Assembly (NCBI RefSeq): GCF_900499005.1
Contig: NZ_LS991316.1
Coordinates: 222,191 to 269,674, forward strand
Source: Actinomyces culturomici
GTDB taxonomy: Bacteria > Actinomycetota > Actinomycetes > Actinomycetales > Actinomycetaceae
Direction: 5' to 3'
Length of the DNA: 47,484 nucleotides
The position numbers were made by a program, and so were the translations under genes. Each line of letters starts with the position of its first letter. The stretch's first letter is position 1. Under the pieces are notes generated by a model, which was not told the origin of the DNA, made no database searches, and saw only the letters and a list, made by a program, of their open reading frames with translations. Below, piece after piece: positions 7,334 through 17,109 of the stretch.

Positions 7334-9313
7334 ATGAGTGACACCCTCATCCAGGGCCTCTACCGCGAGGGCGAGAAGATCGCCGACACCAAGGCGCCCC
7401 TCGACGTCCCGATCTCCCAGTGCTGGGAGCAGCGCAAGTTCTCCGCGGCCCTCGTCAACCCCGCGAACCGCCGCAAGCTGCGCGTCATCATCGTCGGCAC
7501 CGGCCTCGCCGGCGGCGCGGCCGCAGCCTCGCTCGGCGAGATGGGCTACAACGTCGACGTGTTCTTCTACCAGGACTCGGCCCGCCGAGCCCACTCGATC
7601 GCCGCCCAGGGCGGCATCAACGCGGCGAAGAACTACCGCAACGACAACGACTCCGTCTACCGCCTCTTCTACGACACGGTCAAGGGCGGCGACTACCGCG
7701 CCCGCGAGACGAACGTCTACCGCCTCGCCGAGGTCAGCGCGAACATCATCGACCAGTGCGTCGCCCAGGGCGTCCCCTTCGCCCGCGAGTACGGCGGCCT
7801 CCTCGACAACCGCTCCTTCGGCGGCGTCCAGGTCTCCCGCACCTTCTACGCGCGCGGCCAGACCGGGCAGCAGCTCCTCATCGGCGCCTACCAGGCGCTC
7901 GAGCGCCAGGTCGCGGCGGGCACCGTCAAGGAGCACTCGCGCCACGAGATGGTCGAGCTCATCGTGTCCGACGGGCGCGCCCGCGGCATCATCGCCCGCA
8001 ACATGGCGACCGGCGAACTCGAGACCTACGTCGCCGACGCCGTCGTCCTCGCGACCGGCGGCTACGGCAACGTCTTCTTCCTCTCGACGAACGCCATGGG
8101 CTGCAACGCGACCGCCATCTGGCGCGCGCACCGCAAGGGCGCCTACTTCGGCAACCCCTGCTTCACGCAGATCCACCCGACCTGTATCCCGCAGCACGGC
8201 GATCAGCAGTCGAAGCTCACCCTCATGTCCGAGTCGCTCCGCAACGACGGCCGCATCTGGGTGCCGAAGAAGGCCGAGGACTGCTCGAAGGATCCGCGCG
8301 AGATCCCCGAGGAGGACCGCGACTACTACCTCGAGCGCATCTACCCCTCGTTCGGCAACCTCGTGCCCCGCGACATCGCGAGCCGCCAGGCGAAGAACAT
8401 GTGCGACGAGGGCCGCGGCGTCGGCCCGAAGATCAACGGCGTCGCCCGCGGCGTCTACCTCGACTTCGCCGAGGCGATCGGGCGCATGGGCAAGGCCGCC
8501 GTCTCCGCGAAGTACGGCAACCTCTTCGACATGTACGAGCGCATCACCGGCGACAACCCGTACGAGGTGCCGATGCGCATCTACCCGGCCGTCCACTACA
8601 CGATGGGCGGACTGTGGGTCGACTACGACCTCGAGTCGAACCTCCCGGGCCTGTACGTCGCCGGCGAGGCGAACTTCTCCGACCACGGCGCGAACCGCCT
8701 GGGCGCCTCGGCGCTCATGCAGGGCCTGTCGGACGGCTACTTCGTCCTGCCGAACACGATCAACGACTACCTGTCGAAGTGCTTCAACCTGCCGAAGCTC
8801 GACGAGTCCTCCCCGGACGTCGCCGAGGCGCTCGCCAGCGCGCAGTCCCGCATCGACACGCTCATGTCGATCAACGGCTCCCGCTCCGTCGACTCCTTCC
8901 ACAAGGAGCTCGGCCACATCATGTGGGAGTACTGCGGCATGGAGCGCACCGAGGAGGGCCTGAAGAAGGCGATCGGACTCATCCGCGAACTCCGCAAGGA
9001 CTACTGGAAGAACGTCCGCGTCCCCGGCAAGTCGATCGGCGAGCTCAACCAGTCGCTCGAGAAGGCCGGCCGCGTCGCCGACTTCATGGAGCTCGGCGAG
9101 CTCATGTGCATCGACGCCCTCCACCGCGAGGAGTCCTGCGGCGGCCACTTCCGCGCCGAATCGCAGACCCCCGAGGGTGAGGCCCTCCGCCACGACGACA
9201 AGTACCTGTACGTCGCCGCGTGGGAGTGGGCCGGCGAGGGTGAGCCGCCGATCCTCCACAAGGAGGACCTCATTTACACCAACATCGAGCTGAAGCAGCG
9301 GAGCTACAAGTGA
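7334..9313 (+). CDS. sdhA: succinate dehydrogenase / fumarate reductase flavoprotein subunit
   Basis: 659 residues. The FAD-binding Rossmann motif is [19 protein letters not shown] (about residues 51-69). The covalent-FAD histidine is His87 in [16 protein letters not shown]. Active-site elements include [12 protein letters not shown] and [18 protein letters not shown]. The cytoplasmic flavoprotein oxidises succinate to fumarate and passes electrons to SdhB. The length is that of the type B SdhA found in actinobacteria and Bacteroidetes. It overlaps the sdhB GTG by four bases. Confidence 0.96.
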   Translation: MSDTLIQGLYREGEKIADTKAPLDVPISQCWEQRKFSAALVNPANRRKLRVIIVGTGLAGGAAAASLGEMGYNVDVFFYQDSARRAHSIAAQGGINAAKNYRNDNDSVYRLFYDTVKGGDYRARETNVYRLAEVSANIIDQCVAQGVPFAREYGGLLDNRSFGGVQVSRTFYARGQTGQQLLIGAYQALERQVAAGTVKEHSRHEMVELIVSDGRARGIIARNMATGELETYVADAVVLATGGYGNVFFLSTNAMGCNATAIWRAHRKGAYFGNPCFTQIHPTCIPQHGDQQSKLTLMSESLRNDGRIWVPKKAEDCSKDPREIPEEDRDYYLERIYPSFGNLVPRDIASRQAKNMCDEGRGVGPKINGVARGVYLDFAEAIGRMGKAAVSAKYGNLFDMYERITGDNPYEVPMRIYPAVHYTMGGLWVDYDLESNLPGLYVAGEANFSDHGANRLGASALMQGLSDGYFVLPNTINDYLSKCFNLPKLDESSPDVAEALASAQSRIDTLMSINGSRSVDSFHKELGHIMWEYCGMERTEEGLKKAIGLIRELRKDYWKNVRVPGKSIGELNQSLEKAGRVADFMELGELMCIDALHREESCGGHFRAESQTPEGEALRHDDKYLYVAAWEWAGEGEPPILHKEDLIYTNIELKQRSYK

Positions 9314-10053
9314 ACCTCACACTGAAGATCTGGCGCCAGAACGGTCCCGAGGACCGCGGCGCGATGCACGAGTACCAGGTGAAGGGGATCTCGGAGGGGT
9401 CGTCGTTCCTCGAGATGCTCGACATCCTCAACGAGGACCTCTTCGCCCGCGGCGAGGAGCCGATCGCGTTCGACTCCGACTGCCGAGAGGGCATCTGCGG
9501 CCAGTGCGGCATCGTCATCAACGGCATCGCCCACGGGCCGGAGGTCACGACGACCTGCCAGCTGCACATGCGCACCTTCCACGACGGCGACGTCATCACG
9601 ATCGAGCCGTGGCGCGCGGACGCGTTCCCGGTCATCAAGGACCTCGTCGTCAACCGCTCCGCCCTCGACCGGATCATCCAGGCCGGCGGCTACATCTCGG
9701 TGAATACGGGCGCCGCCCCCGACGCCCACGCCACCCCGGTCCCGAAGCAGGACGCGGACCGCGCCTTCGAGGCGGCGGCCTGCATCGGCTGCGGAGCCTG
9801 CGTGGCGGCGTGCCCGAACGCGTCGGCGATGCTCTTCACCTCGGCGAAGGTCACGCACCTCCAGCTCCTCCCGCAGGGCAAGCCGGAGAACTACAAGCGC
9901 GTTGTCAACATGCTCAACCAGATGGACGAAGAGGGCTTCGGTACCTGCACGAACATCGGCGAGTGCGCGGCGGTCTGCCCCAAGCAGATCCCGCTCGACG
10001 TCATCGCGACCCTCAACCGCCAGCTCGGCAAGGCGACCCTCAAGGGCGTCTGA
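9310..10053 (+). CDS. sdhB: succinate dehydrogenase iron-sulfur subunit
   Basis: 247 residues from GTG overlapping the sdhA stop. The N-terminal ferredoxin-like domain holds the 2Fe-2S ligands in [11 protein letters not shown] and TTCQLHM. The C-terminal domain holds 4Fe-4S and 3Fe-4S cysteines in [17 protein letters not shown] and [17 protein letters not shown]. It carries electrons from FAD to the quinone site in SdhC. A strong hairpin follows the gene at 10073. Confidence 0.96.
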   Translation: MNLTLKIWRQNGPEDRGAMHEYQVKGISEGSSFLEMLDILNEDLFARGEEPIAFDSDCREGICGQCGIVINGIAHGPEVTTTCQLHMRTFHDGDVITIEPWRADAFPVIKDLVVNRSALDRIIQAGGYISVNTGAAPDAHATPVPKQDADRAFEAAACIGCGACVAACPNASAMLFTSAKVTHLQLLPQGKPENYKRVVNMLNQMDEEGFGTCTNIGECAAVCPKQIPLDVIATLNRQLGKATLKGV

Positions 10054-10072
10054 TCCGCCGAATCGGCCATCC

Positions 10073-10106
10073 GGGACCCCCGGCCGCGCACGCGGCCGGG
10101 GGTCCC
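10073..10106 (+). terminator. hairpin terminator after sdhB
   Basis: Perfect 14-bp GC stem (10073-10086 with 10093-10106) around a 6-nt loop, 19 bases after the sdhB stop. No U-tract follows, which is common for actinobacterial terminators. Confidence 0.7.
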
Positions 10107-10164
10107 GCGCATTTGGCGGTACGCGCCACGGGAGCGCGGATCGTCGTGCGCGAAGGGCGCCCAG

Positions 10165-10341
10165 ATGCAGCAGACGCTGGAGGAAGTCCCCCTTCTCAAG
10201 GACGCCGCCTCCGCCCTCGGCAATCGGGGACCGGAGATCCGGGTGCGCTGCCCGAAGTGCGGCTTCCTCGAGACCGAGGACGCCCGCTTCTGCTCCTCGT
10301 GCGCGGCTCCCTTGGGCCCCGGGGCGTCGCCGAGCGTCTGA
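10165..10341 (+). CDS. small zinc-ribbon protein
   Basis: 58 residues. Two CxxC knuckles, VRCPKCGFLE and ARFCSSCAAPLG, form a typical treble-clef/zinc-ribbon pair separated by 13 residues. A GAAGGG Shine-Dalgarno lies 7 bases before the ATG. The N-terminal half is an acidic, probably helical stretch. The gene stands alone between the sdh terminator and the next small membrane protein. Function is unknown; such stand-alone ribbons can be nucleic-acid or protein-binding adaptors. Confidence 0.65.
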   Translation: MQQTLEEVPLLKDAASALGNRGPEIRVRCPKCGFLETEDARFCSSCAAPLGPGASPSV

Positions 10342-10483
10342 GCCTCCTCCCGCCCGCGCTCGGGAGCTCTCCGGTCGGTCCGGCGACCCGGGGCGCCGCC
10401 GAAGAACCGCCACGTCGGGCGCGATTCGCTTGGGGCGCGCGGCGATAGGATGGGGCCACCACGACGTACGGAGGCGAGGACGC

Positions 10484-10738
10484 ATGACGAAGTACGACAC
10501 CACCGGCCCGAACACGCGCACGCGGCGCTACTGGGTGGCCTCGACCATCGGGATCGGCGCGATGATCGTCTTCGCGATCCTCTCCCTGCTCCTCCTCGGC
10601 GGCGTGATGTTCGGCCCCGACTCCCTCAAGCCCATCGCCGACAAGGCCTTCCCCTGGTCGCTCCTCGCCCTCGGAGTCGCCGGCGTCGCCATGTACGTCG
10701 CGAACATCCGCTCGAAGGACACCGACCCGCAGGAGTAG
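10484..10738 (+). CDS. small two-helix membrane protein
   Basis: 84 residues, not recognised. Two hydrophobic segments, at about residues 17-40 and 52-70, flank a short loop, with a charged C-terminus ending in SKDTDPQE. GGAGGCGAGG upstream supplies a Shine-Dalgarno, and TAGGAT at 10446-10451 is a plausible -10 with a leader of about 27 bases. It lies 65 bases before tsaD on the same strand. No function is proposed. Confidence 0.65.
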   Translation: MTKYDTTGPNTRTRRYWVASTIGIGAMIVFAILSLLLLGGVMFGPDSLKPIADKAFPWSLLALGVAGVAMYVANIRSKDTDPQE

Positions 10739-10790
10739 GCGTGTGACCGGTCGCGCCGGAACGCGCCGGGAGCCGAACGCGCCGCGGACC

Positions 10791-10796
10791 TACACT
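10791..10796 (+). promoter_or_regulatory. -10 box of leaderless tsaD mRNA
   Basis: TACACT ends 7 nt before the tsaD GTG at 10804. tsaD therefore probably has its own promoter here, consistent with its separation from tsaE-tsaB-rimI. Confidence 0.55.
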
Positions 10797-10803
10797 GGGG
10801 GGC

Positions 10804-11856
<1,053 letters not shown>

Positions 11857-11872
11857 GGACGCGCGGCCCCGG

Positions 11873-11892
11873 CCTCGTCGATCGCGACGAGG
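11873..11892. terminator. palindromic hairpin after tsaD
   Basis: CCTCGTCG and CGACGAGG pair around ATCG, 16 bases after the tsaD stop. The same CCTCGTCGATC sequence recurs in other intergenic gaps of the window, so it may be a terminator or a repeated element. Confidence 0.5.
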
Positions 11893-11934
11893 TCTCAGCG
11901 CGCAGTCGACCGCGAACTCGAAGCTCCCAGCGGC

Positions 11935-11940
11935 TATGCT
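11935..11940 (+). promoter_or_regulatory. -10 box of a leaderless transcript for the gene at 11947
   Basis: TATGCT ends 6 nt before the ATG at 11947. No Shine-Dalgarno is seen. Confidence 0.5.
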
Positions 11941-11946
11941 CGCCGT

Positions 11947-13737
11947 ATGTTGCCGCGCGCTATTGAATCGGACAACAATCCGATGGAGTACCCCTGGGCC
12001 GCGCCCGAGGAGTCTTGCCTCGTCGACCTCGGCGCCCGCGGCGAGTCAACGGTGCGCTCCGCAACGGTGATTCCCGGACGGAGGCTCAACTATCTCAAGA
12101 TTTGCGGGCTCGACGGCCAAATCGACTCCTTCGACACGGTCTGCAAGATCGCCAACGAGGAATGGGCGGACCAGAGGATCCTCGTCGTCGCCCTTGGATC
12201 GAACGCTTCTCCGTCCGTCATGATCAACAAGATGAATCGGCGCAATCCTGGCGGCGCGCATCTCATCCCGATAATCCGCGCGCGCATCCACGGAATGGGA
12301 ATCGGCTACTTCGCCTCCGTCGCGCCGCGAGGATACATCGCCGCCACGCCGTTCTCGGCACCGGGAAATTCTTCCGAGGTCTGGGCTTCGCTCCTTACCG
12401 GTGATCAATTCGCAGCGCTCACCAGCACAGAACCGGGATATACCTGCCGACTCGTGTCCGCCCGCGACTACCCCCTGGAGATCCTCGGCGAGCCCAAGGC
12501 CGGGTTGCGTACGGGGTCGCAGATCGCCGAGCGCCCCGACGCCTACTACATCTTCGACGCCGACTGCGGATATCTTCTTGACGCTGCCGGGAAGCCGCTC
12601 TCCCTCGTACCCGGCCAGACGGCGCTCCTCAATTCCTTACGGACAGACGGAATCCTGCCAACCGAAGCCGGCGGCGACGCTGCCGCCAATGCCGCGTGGC
12701 TCACCGAGGAACGCAATCAGCACTGCCTCATCGCGAACCTGCGCGACGCGGGAAGGGTCCATCCCGCCGACATTAGAGGCGAGGAGCTCACCGGGCATGC
12801 CCTTCGGTACGAGGAGATTGCATCGGACTTCGGCGACCCCCCGGACAGTGGGGAGCACTATCGCGTCACCCCTACCCGATTCGGGATCGATCGGCGCGGT
12901 GGCCCCTCAGTTGTTCTTCCGCTCGGGAGCATCGCTGCCTCCGACGTCGTCGCTCTGCGCGCCGAGCCCGGCGGAGAGGGCTTTGGCGCACATGAAGCCG
13001 GTGTATTCCCCGTAGTCGCGCACGTCGCTCATGGGATTGCGGCATCCCCAGGGACCATCGAACTGGACCAAACGCTGCGAGATGGACTCGGAGTGGCGAA
13101 CGGCGAATACGTGCGAATTGAGCCAGCTCGGCTCAGAAGAACCGCCATCGCCGACTTCATCTGCGGTCGCCGGTACCTGCTGCTGCGTGCGCAAGTCGCC
13201 GACCACACCAACATGGAAACAGACGTCGCTTTGGCCCCGCCACTCGCTCTCACGATGCTCGGCATCTCCGGCGGCGACCGAGTCGTCATCGAAGGTGCCC
13301 CGAGCCCGGACGGGACGGTCCCGGAGATCCGGCTACGACTCGTCGAGATGACGGACGATGTCCTCAACCGACGGGAGGCGATCCAAAGATCCGCCCGAGG
13401 GCTCTATTCGAGCGCCCGACGAGGACTGGGCGTGCATCCGGATATCATGCCGATCCTCCTCGACCACGATGCACGCGTACGGCTCAATCACTCCGAGCAC
13501 CTGCTTGTTCCTGTCCGCGTGAGGCCCTCCAGAGGGCCCAAGATCGTCAACGAACTCCGTGAGCTCATGCTCGTTCTCTTCCTCGGATTCATCTCGATGG
13601 TGACGCTCATCAACGACTGGAGGATCGTCACGACCCTCATGACGTTGCTCATCTGCCTGACACTCGTCCTGACGGTTGCCCGGGTGCGCTCGACAATCGG
13701 CGGCGGACGGCCGACGCGTGACCCGGCACCCCATTGA
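11947..13737 (+). CDS. multidomain membrane-anchored protein with GGCT-like and double-psi-barrel-like regions
   Basis: 596 residues, function unknown. Residues about 78-185 resemble gamma-glutamylcyclotransferase-like folds: VALGSNASPSVM at 81-92 in the YGSN position, and LTSTEPGYTCRLV with Glu162 in the position of the catalytic acid. Residues about 355-465 contain two repeats like the double-psi barrel of Cdc48/VAT N-domains (GTIELDQTLRDGLGV..GEYVRIE; LTMLGISGGDRVVIE). Two membrane helices lie at about 540-578, leaving the bulk cytosolic. Codon use differs sharply from its neighbours (AGA, ATA and TTG occur) and GC is visibly lower, suggesting transfer. Its last 89 bases overlap the convergent methyltransferase gene. 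The domain calls are by eye and tentative. Confidence 0.6.
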   Translation: MLPRAIESDNNPMEYPWAAPEESCLVDLGARGESTVRSATVIPGRRLNYLKICGLDGQIDSFDTVCKIANEEWADQRILVVALGSNASPSVMINKMNRRNPGGAHLIPIIRARIHGMGIGYFASVAPRGYIAATPFSAPGNSSEVWASLLTGDQFAALTSTEPGYTCRLVSARDYPLEILGEPKAGLRTGSQIAERPDAYYIFDADCGYLLDAAGKPLSLVPGQTALLNSLRTDGILPTEAGGDAAANAAWLTEERNQHCLIANLRDAGRVHPADIRGEELTGHALRYEEIASDFGDPPDSGEHYRVTPTRFGIDRRGGPSVVLPLGSIAASDVVALRAEPGGEGFGAHEAGVFPVVAHVAHGIAASPGTIELDQTLRDGLGVANGEYVRIEPARLRRTAIADFICGRRYLLLRAQVADHTNMETDVALAPPLALTMLGISGGDRVVIEGAPSPDGTVPEIRLRLVEMTDDVLNRREAIQRSARGLYSSARRGLGVHPDIMPILLDHDARVRLNHSEHLLVPVRVRPSRGPKIVNELRELMLVLFLGFISMVTLINDWRIVTTLMTLLICLTLVLTVARVRSTIGGGRPTRDPAPH

Positions 13738-14968
13738 TCGAAGCTCGCCGTCGGGCGATGACGGCGCGGTGACGTCCGTCGATCCGCGTCGCGAGGACGA
13801 CCGCCGCGCCCTCGGCAGCGGGGTCGAGCTTGAGGGCGGCGCGCAGCGCCGCGGGGTCGATGTCGGCGCCCCGCTTCTTCACCTCGACGCGGCCGACTCC
13901 GAGGCGCCTCAGCTCCGCAGCGATCGCCTTCGGCTTGAGGGCGACCACCGACTCGACCCCGAACCATGCGAGGAAGGGCGAGGGCGCGGCGGCGTCCGCG
14001 GTGAGGTAGGCGATCCGAGCGTCGACGAGGCGCGCGTCGTGCCGCTCGGCGAGGAGGGCGACGAGGCCGGAGCGGATGACCGCGTCATCGGGCTCGGCGA
14101 GGAAGGCGCCGATCGGGCCGGTCGCCGCGGTGCGGACCGGGGCGTTCGCGGGGCCGTCCTCGGAGAGGACCTCGATCGCGTCGTCGCGCACGACGACGGC
14201 CGAGCGGCCCGGGCCCTCCAGGGCGAGCGGACCCGTCCAGATCGCCGCCTCGAGGAGGTCGCCGTCGACGCTCGTCCATTCGACGCGGGCGTCCGCGGGG
14301 AGGTCCGCGTGGGCGATGCCGGGGGCGACCTTGACGCCGACCGCGGGGATCGTCTGGCGCCAGCCGAGGACGGTGGAGAGGGGAGGGGACCAGGACTCCG
14401 GATCGAGGACGCGCCTGCCGCCCTTGGAGGAGCCCGTGCGGCGCGCGGGGTCGGCGAAGAGAGCGTCGACCCCGTCCGCGGCGAGGGCGGCGATGTCGAG
14501 GTCGAGGGCGTTCGCGCGCTCGACGCGCGCTCGCGGATAGGAGGAGAGGTTCTCCGAGGCGGCGGTCGCCGCGTCCTCGTCGAGGTCGACGGCGAGGACG
14601 CCGAGGCCCGCGCGCGCGAGCGCGATCGAGTCCGAGCCGATGCCGCACCCGAGGTCGGCGATCCTCGTCGTCCCCGCCGCGAGGAATCGCTCCGCGCGGC
14701 GGCGCGAGACGATCGCGCGCGTCGCCTGCTCGAGGCCGTCGCGGGTGAAGAGCATCGAGTCGGCGTCGTCGCCGAACTTCGCGCGCCCGCGTCGGCGCAA
14801 GTCGACCTGGGCGAGGGCGGCCGCGGCGAGGGCGGGTTCCACGCCCTCGCGTCTCAGGGCTTCCCCTGCGGCGAGCGGGTCGGCGGCGAGCTCCGCCTCG
14901 CGCTCGGCGAGGCGCTCGAGGAGCGCGCGGCCCTCGGGAGCGAGGAGCGGGGCGAGAGAGGACGGCAC
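13649..14968 (-). CDS. class I SAM-dependent methyltransferase with THUMP-like C-terminal domain
   Basis: 439 residues from the GTG at 14968; the frame is open further upstream but that part is low-complexity. The Rossmann methyltransferase motif I is [20 protein letters not shown], then [18 protein letters not shown] and [11 protein letters not shown] (DPxR substrate loop). The C-terminal part, [21 protein letters not shown] and [16 protein letters not shown], is the THUMP-like domain of this actinobacterial family of presumed RNA methyltransferases. About 29 C-terminal residues are read through the convergent gene that ends at 13737, and look unrelated to the family, so the original stop may have been lost. 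A G10 run lies upstream. Confidence 0.8.
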   Translation of the reverse strand: MPSSLAPLLAPEGRALLERLAEREAELAADPLAAGEALRREGVEPALAAAALAQVDLRRRGRAKFGDDADSMLFTRDGLEQATRAIVSRRRAERFLAAGTTRIADLGCGIGSDSIALARAGLGVLAVDLDEDAATAASENLSSYPRARVERANALDLDIAALAADGVDALFADPARRTGSSKGGRRVLDPESWSPPLSTVLGWRQTIPAVGVKVAPGIAHADLPADARVEWTSVDGDLLEAAIWTGPLALEGPGRSAVVVRDDAIEVLSEDGPANAPVRTAATGPIGAFLAEPDDAVIRSGLVALLAERHDARLVDARIAYLTADAAAPSPFLAWFGVESVVALKPKAIAAELRRLGVGRVEVKKRGADIDPAALRAALKLDPAAEGAAVVLATRIDGRHRAVIARRRASINGVPGHASAVRRRLSSAPGQPSGRVSGR

Positions 14969-14999
14969 GGGAGGATTCTTCCATGCGGCGCCCGTCGGC

Positions 15000-15009
15000 G
15001 GGGGGGGGG
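15000..15009 (+). repeat. G10 homopolymer
   Basis: Ten consecutive G between the methyltransferase start and the groES promoter region. Such tracts can vary in length by slippage, but no gene is read across it. Confidence 0.7.
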
Positions 15010-15088
15010 AGCAGGGACGCGTCGGCGCTCGGGGAGGACGGACTCGCCGAAGGGCCCGGCGGGCGGCGCAAGAAAGCGTCCTCGCGGT

Positions 15089-15115
15089 CTGGCACTCGGC
15101 TTGCTCGAGTGCCAA
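15089..15115. promoter_or_regulatory. CIRCE operator (HrcA site)
   Basis: TGGCACTC and GAGTGCCA form a perfect 8-bp inverted repeat with the canonical 9-nt spacer. This differs from the CIRCE consensus (TTAGCACTC-N9-GAGTGCTAA) only at the outer positions. HrcA would repress groES from here. Confidence 0.9.
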
Positions 15116-15129
15116 CGCGCGCCTATGCT
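15101..15129 (+). promoter_or_regulatory. groES promoter
   Basis: TTGCTC (15101-15106) and TATGCT (15124-15129) are 17 nt apart. The -35 lies in the CIRCE spacer, so HrcA binding would occlude RNA polymerase directly. Confidence 0.65.
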
Positions 15130-15230
15130 CGTGCGTGAAGCGCGGCCCCGGCCGCGATCGGGTTCCTCACCCGACCCCCGCGACGGCGGGCGAGGGACGA
15201 CCAGTTCTTCTTCAGAGAAAGGGAGCGACA

Positions 15231-15527
15231 GTGTCGATCTCCATCAAGCCCCTCGAGGACCGCATCGTCATCCGCCAGGTCGAGGCCGAGCGGACCACCG
15301 CGTCCGGCCTCGTCATCCCGGACAACGCCAAGGAGAAGCCGCAGGAGGGCGAGGTCCTCGCCGTCGGCCCCGGCCGCGTCGACGACAACGGCAACCGCGT
15401 TCCGGTCGACGTCAAGGTCGGCGACACCGTGATCTTCTCCCGCTACGGCGGCACCGAGGTCAAGTACGAGGGCCAGGAGTACCAGATCCTCTCCGCCCGC
15501 GACGTCCTCGCGATCGTCGAGCGCTGA
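15231..15527 (+). CDS. groES: co-chaperonin GroES
   Basis: 98 residues from GTG with GGGAG upstream. [17 protein letters not shown], the mobile loop [38 protein letters not shown] and DVLAIVER cover the whole GroES sequence. The heptameric lid caps GroEL. No groEL follows: a strong hairpin and repeat DNA come next, so its partner must be encoded elsewhere, as in many actinobacteria with multiple groEL copies. Heat regulation by HrcA is indicated by the upstream CIRCE. Confidence 0.96.
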   Translation: MSISIKPLEDRIVIRQVEAERTTASGLVIPDNAKEKPQEGEVLAVGPGRVDDNGNRVPVDVKVGDTVIFSRYGGTEVKYEGQEYQILSARDVLAIVER

Positions 15528-15556
15528 GCGCGGGGGCCTTCGCCCCATTCGGCTCG

Positions 15557-15586
15557 AAGGGCCGGCGTCCTCGGACGCCGGCCCTT
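15557..15586 (+). terminator. terminator after groES
   Basis: 12-14-bp stem (AAGGGCCGGCGT with its complement) around CCTCGG, with TTT on the 3' side, 30 bases after the groES stop. Confidence 0.75.
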
Positions 15587-15620
15587 TCGCGTGCTGCCTC
15601 GCCCTCGTCTGTCGGGGTGT

Positions 15621-15694
15621 CGCTCGCCCTCGTCGCCTTCCGCGCCGCCGACCTTCGCCGAAAGCATCACGTTCGCGCATCGAGGGGATCTCTG
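15621..15694 (+). repeat. 74-bp direct repeat, copy 1
   Basis: Matches 16016-16089 at 72 of 74 positions, 395 bases apart. Its distal part is an inverted copy of the 22-bp repeat. Confidence 0.9.
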
Positions 15695-15695
15695 G
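15652..15695 (-). repeat. 22-bp repeat, locus B (inverted, two units)
   Basis: Reverse strand carries AGAGATCCCCTCG followed by AACGTGATGCTTTCGGCG in the same 22-base register as the other loci. Confidence 0.85.
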
Positions 15696-15738
15696 CTCCT
15701 CACGGGTTGGGGTGTAGTCGGTTGCCGATGCCTCGCAT

Positions 15739-16010
15739 GACTTGGATCGCCGTGTCGGCGTGCGTGGTGGATGGGGTGTGGCGTCGAGTGTGCGATCCGG
15801 GTTGTCCGGCGCGCGGAATCGGCGGCCTGCGTGACTTGGATCGCCGTGTCGGCGTGCGTGGTGGGTGGAGAGGGTCGTCGAGTGTGCGATCCGGGTTGTC
15901 CGGCGCGCGGAATCGGCGGCCTGCGTGACTTGGATCGCCGTCTCGGCGTGCGTGGCGGGTGGGGTGTGGCGTCGAGTGTGCGATCCAGGTAGCGTCGCGC
16001 CCAGAATCGG
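15739..16010 (+). repeat. 94-bp minisatellite, about three copies
   Basis: Copies begin at GACTTGGATCGCC at 15739, 15833 and 15927, an exact 94-base period. The first two are nearly identical and the third diverges after about 60 bases. It is bracketed by the 74-bp direct repeats. Confidence 0.9.
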
Positions 16011-16015
16011 GGCGC

Positions 16016-16089
16016 CGCTCGCCCTCGTCGCCTTCCGTGCCGCCGACCTTCGCCGAAAGCACCACGTTCGCGCATCGAGGGGATCTCTG
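16016..16089 (+). repeat. 74-bp direct repeat, copy 2
   Basis: Second copy of 15621-15694, with two substitutions, on the other side of the 94-bp array. Confidence 0.9.
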
Positions 16090-16090
16090 A
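16047..16090 (-). repeat. 22-bp repeat, locus C (inverted, two units)
   Basis: Same as locus B, with one T-to-C change inside the core. Confidence 0.85.
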
Positions 16091-16160
16091 ACCCCCGCCT
16101 CGGTCGAGGGCTGCGACTTCGGTGATCGCCTCGCATGAGCCCGCCGATCCGAGCGAGAAG

Positions 16161-16226
16161 GGCGAGATCCCCTCGCTGAGGCAAGGTGATGCTTTCGGCG
16201 CGCGAAGGTAATGCTCTCGGTGGGGT
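16161..16226 (+). repeat. 22-bp repeat, locus D (three units)
   Basis: Units at 16161 (AGATCCCCTCG type), 16183 and 16205 (AAGGTGATGCT and AAGGTAATGCT types). The array ends five bases before the stop codon of the convergent ccdA-like gene. Confidence 0.85.
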
Positions 16227-16230
16227 GGGG

Positions 16231-17109
16231 TCAGCTCGCAGGGGCGCCGCCGTCGGGGAGGGCGCCGCCGTCGGGGCGGACGCCCTCGTCGATGCGGCGG
16301 GGCCAGGCGTACCAGGCGGCGCCGGCGATCGCGAGGAGGGCGACGAGGAGCGCCCAAGCGGGGACGAGGGCCGCCCAGCCCATGAGCGACTCCTCCCAGG
16401 AGGCGAGGAGCGCCGAGGGGACGAGGCCGCCGAGCGGATTGTTCGCCGAGACGAGGAGGAGAGCGCCGAGCCCGACGAGGAGCGCGCCCGACACGATGTT
16501 CGTCCACGTCGTCGCCCGTCCGAGCACCGTCGCCGGACGAGGGCGCAGCCACGCGCGCTCTGCGAGGCGGGCACCGCGCCACAGTGCCGCGAGGAGCCCG
16601 AGCGGCAGGGCCATGCCCGTCGCGTAGAGGACCATGAGAAGCGCGCCCGACGCCGGATCGCCGCCGACGCCCGCGGCGACGAGGACCGCTCCGAGGATCG
16701 GGCCCGCGCACCCGATCCCGGCGAACCCGTAGGCGATGCCGAGGAGGAGGATCGACGCCGGATGGGTGCGATCCCGTTCGGCGCGGGCGCCGACGCCCGC
16801 GCGCGTCCGCCGGAATGAGGGAAGCTCGAGGGCGAGGATCTCGACGACGCCGAGGGCGATGACGAGGAGCGCGCAGATCCTCGTGAGGAGTCCGAGGTGG
16901 TCGCGGAGGACCGCTCCCGCGGCGCCGGCGAGGACGCCGAGCGGGACGAGCGAGACGAGAAGGCCCGCCCAGAAGAGGAGCGTGCGTCCGATGAGCGCCG
17001 AACGCGACTGGAAGGCGTAGGCGAAGAACGCCGGGAGGATCATCACCGAGCACGGGGCGAGGAGTGTGAGCGCCCCGCCGAGGAGCGCGGCGAGCGGGGC
17101 GAGCGTCAC
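16231..17109 (-). CDS. CcdA/DsbD-type thiol-disulfide membrane transporter
   Basis: 292 residues from GTG overlapping the upstream dsbA-like stop (GTGA). Six or more membrane helices. The two reactive cysteines of the family are present: one in LTLLAPCSVMILPAF of the first helix, one in GFAGIGCAGPILGAVL of the fourth. CcdA proteins pass reducing equivalents from cytosolic thioredoxin across the membrane for cytochrome c maturation or thiol repair. It has an extra C-terminal helix and a tail with a short repeat (DGGALPDGGAP). Pairing with a DsbA-like protein points to extracytoplasmic thiol chemistry. Confidence 0.85.
   Translation of the reverse strand: MTLAPLAALLGGALTLLAPCSVMILPAFFAYAFQSRSALIGRTLLFWAGLLVSLVPLGVLAGAAGAVLRDHLGLLTRICALLVIALGVVEILALELPSFRRTRAGVGARAERDRTHPASILLLGIAYGFAGIGCAGPILGAVLVAAGVGGDPASGALLMVLYATGMALPLGLLAALWRGARLAERAWLRPRPATVLGRATTWTNIVSGALLVGLGALLLVSANNPLGGLVPSALLASWEESLMGWAALVPAWALLVALLAIAGAAWYAWPRRIDEGVRPDGGALPDGGAPAS

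Larger units (their letters stand above)
15528..16230. other. gene-free repeat region between groES and the ccdA-like gene
   Basis: 703 bases without a supported gene. After the groES terminator it holds a 74-bp direct repeat pair, a 94-bp tandem array between them, and three 22-bp repeat loci in two orientations. Open frames here are explained by the repeats. The 94-bp period is not a multiple of three, which argues against coding. Confidence 0.8.

Noticed and set aside
6134-9259. 1041-codon minus-strand frame opposite sdhCA
   Set aside because: The plus strand encodes complete SdhC and SdhA; the antisense frame is a GC-bias artefact.
14969-15115. Longer N-terminus of the methyltransferase up to 15115
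   Set aside because: The extra 49 residues are Arg/Pro-rich, cross the G10 run and overlap the groES promoter and CIRCE. The GTG at 14968 starts where family-like sequence begins.
15739-16010. Possible CRISPR array
   Set aside because: The 94-bp units are contiguous and nearly identical over their whole length, with no short repeat alternating with unique spacers, and no cas genes are in the window.
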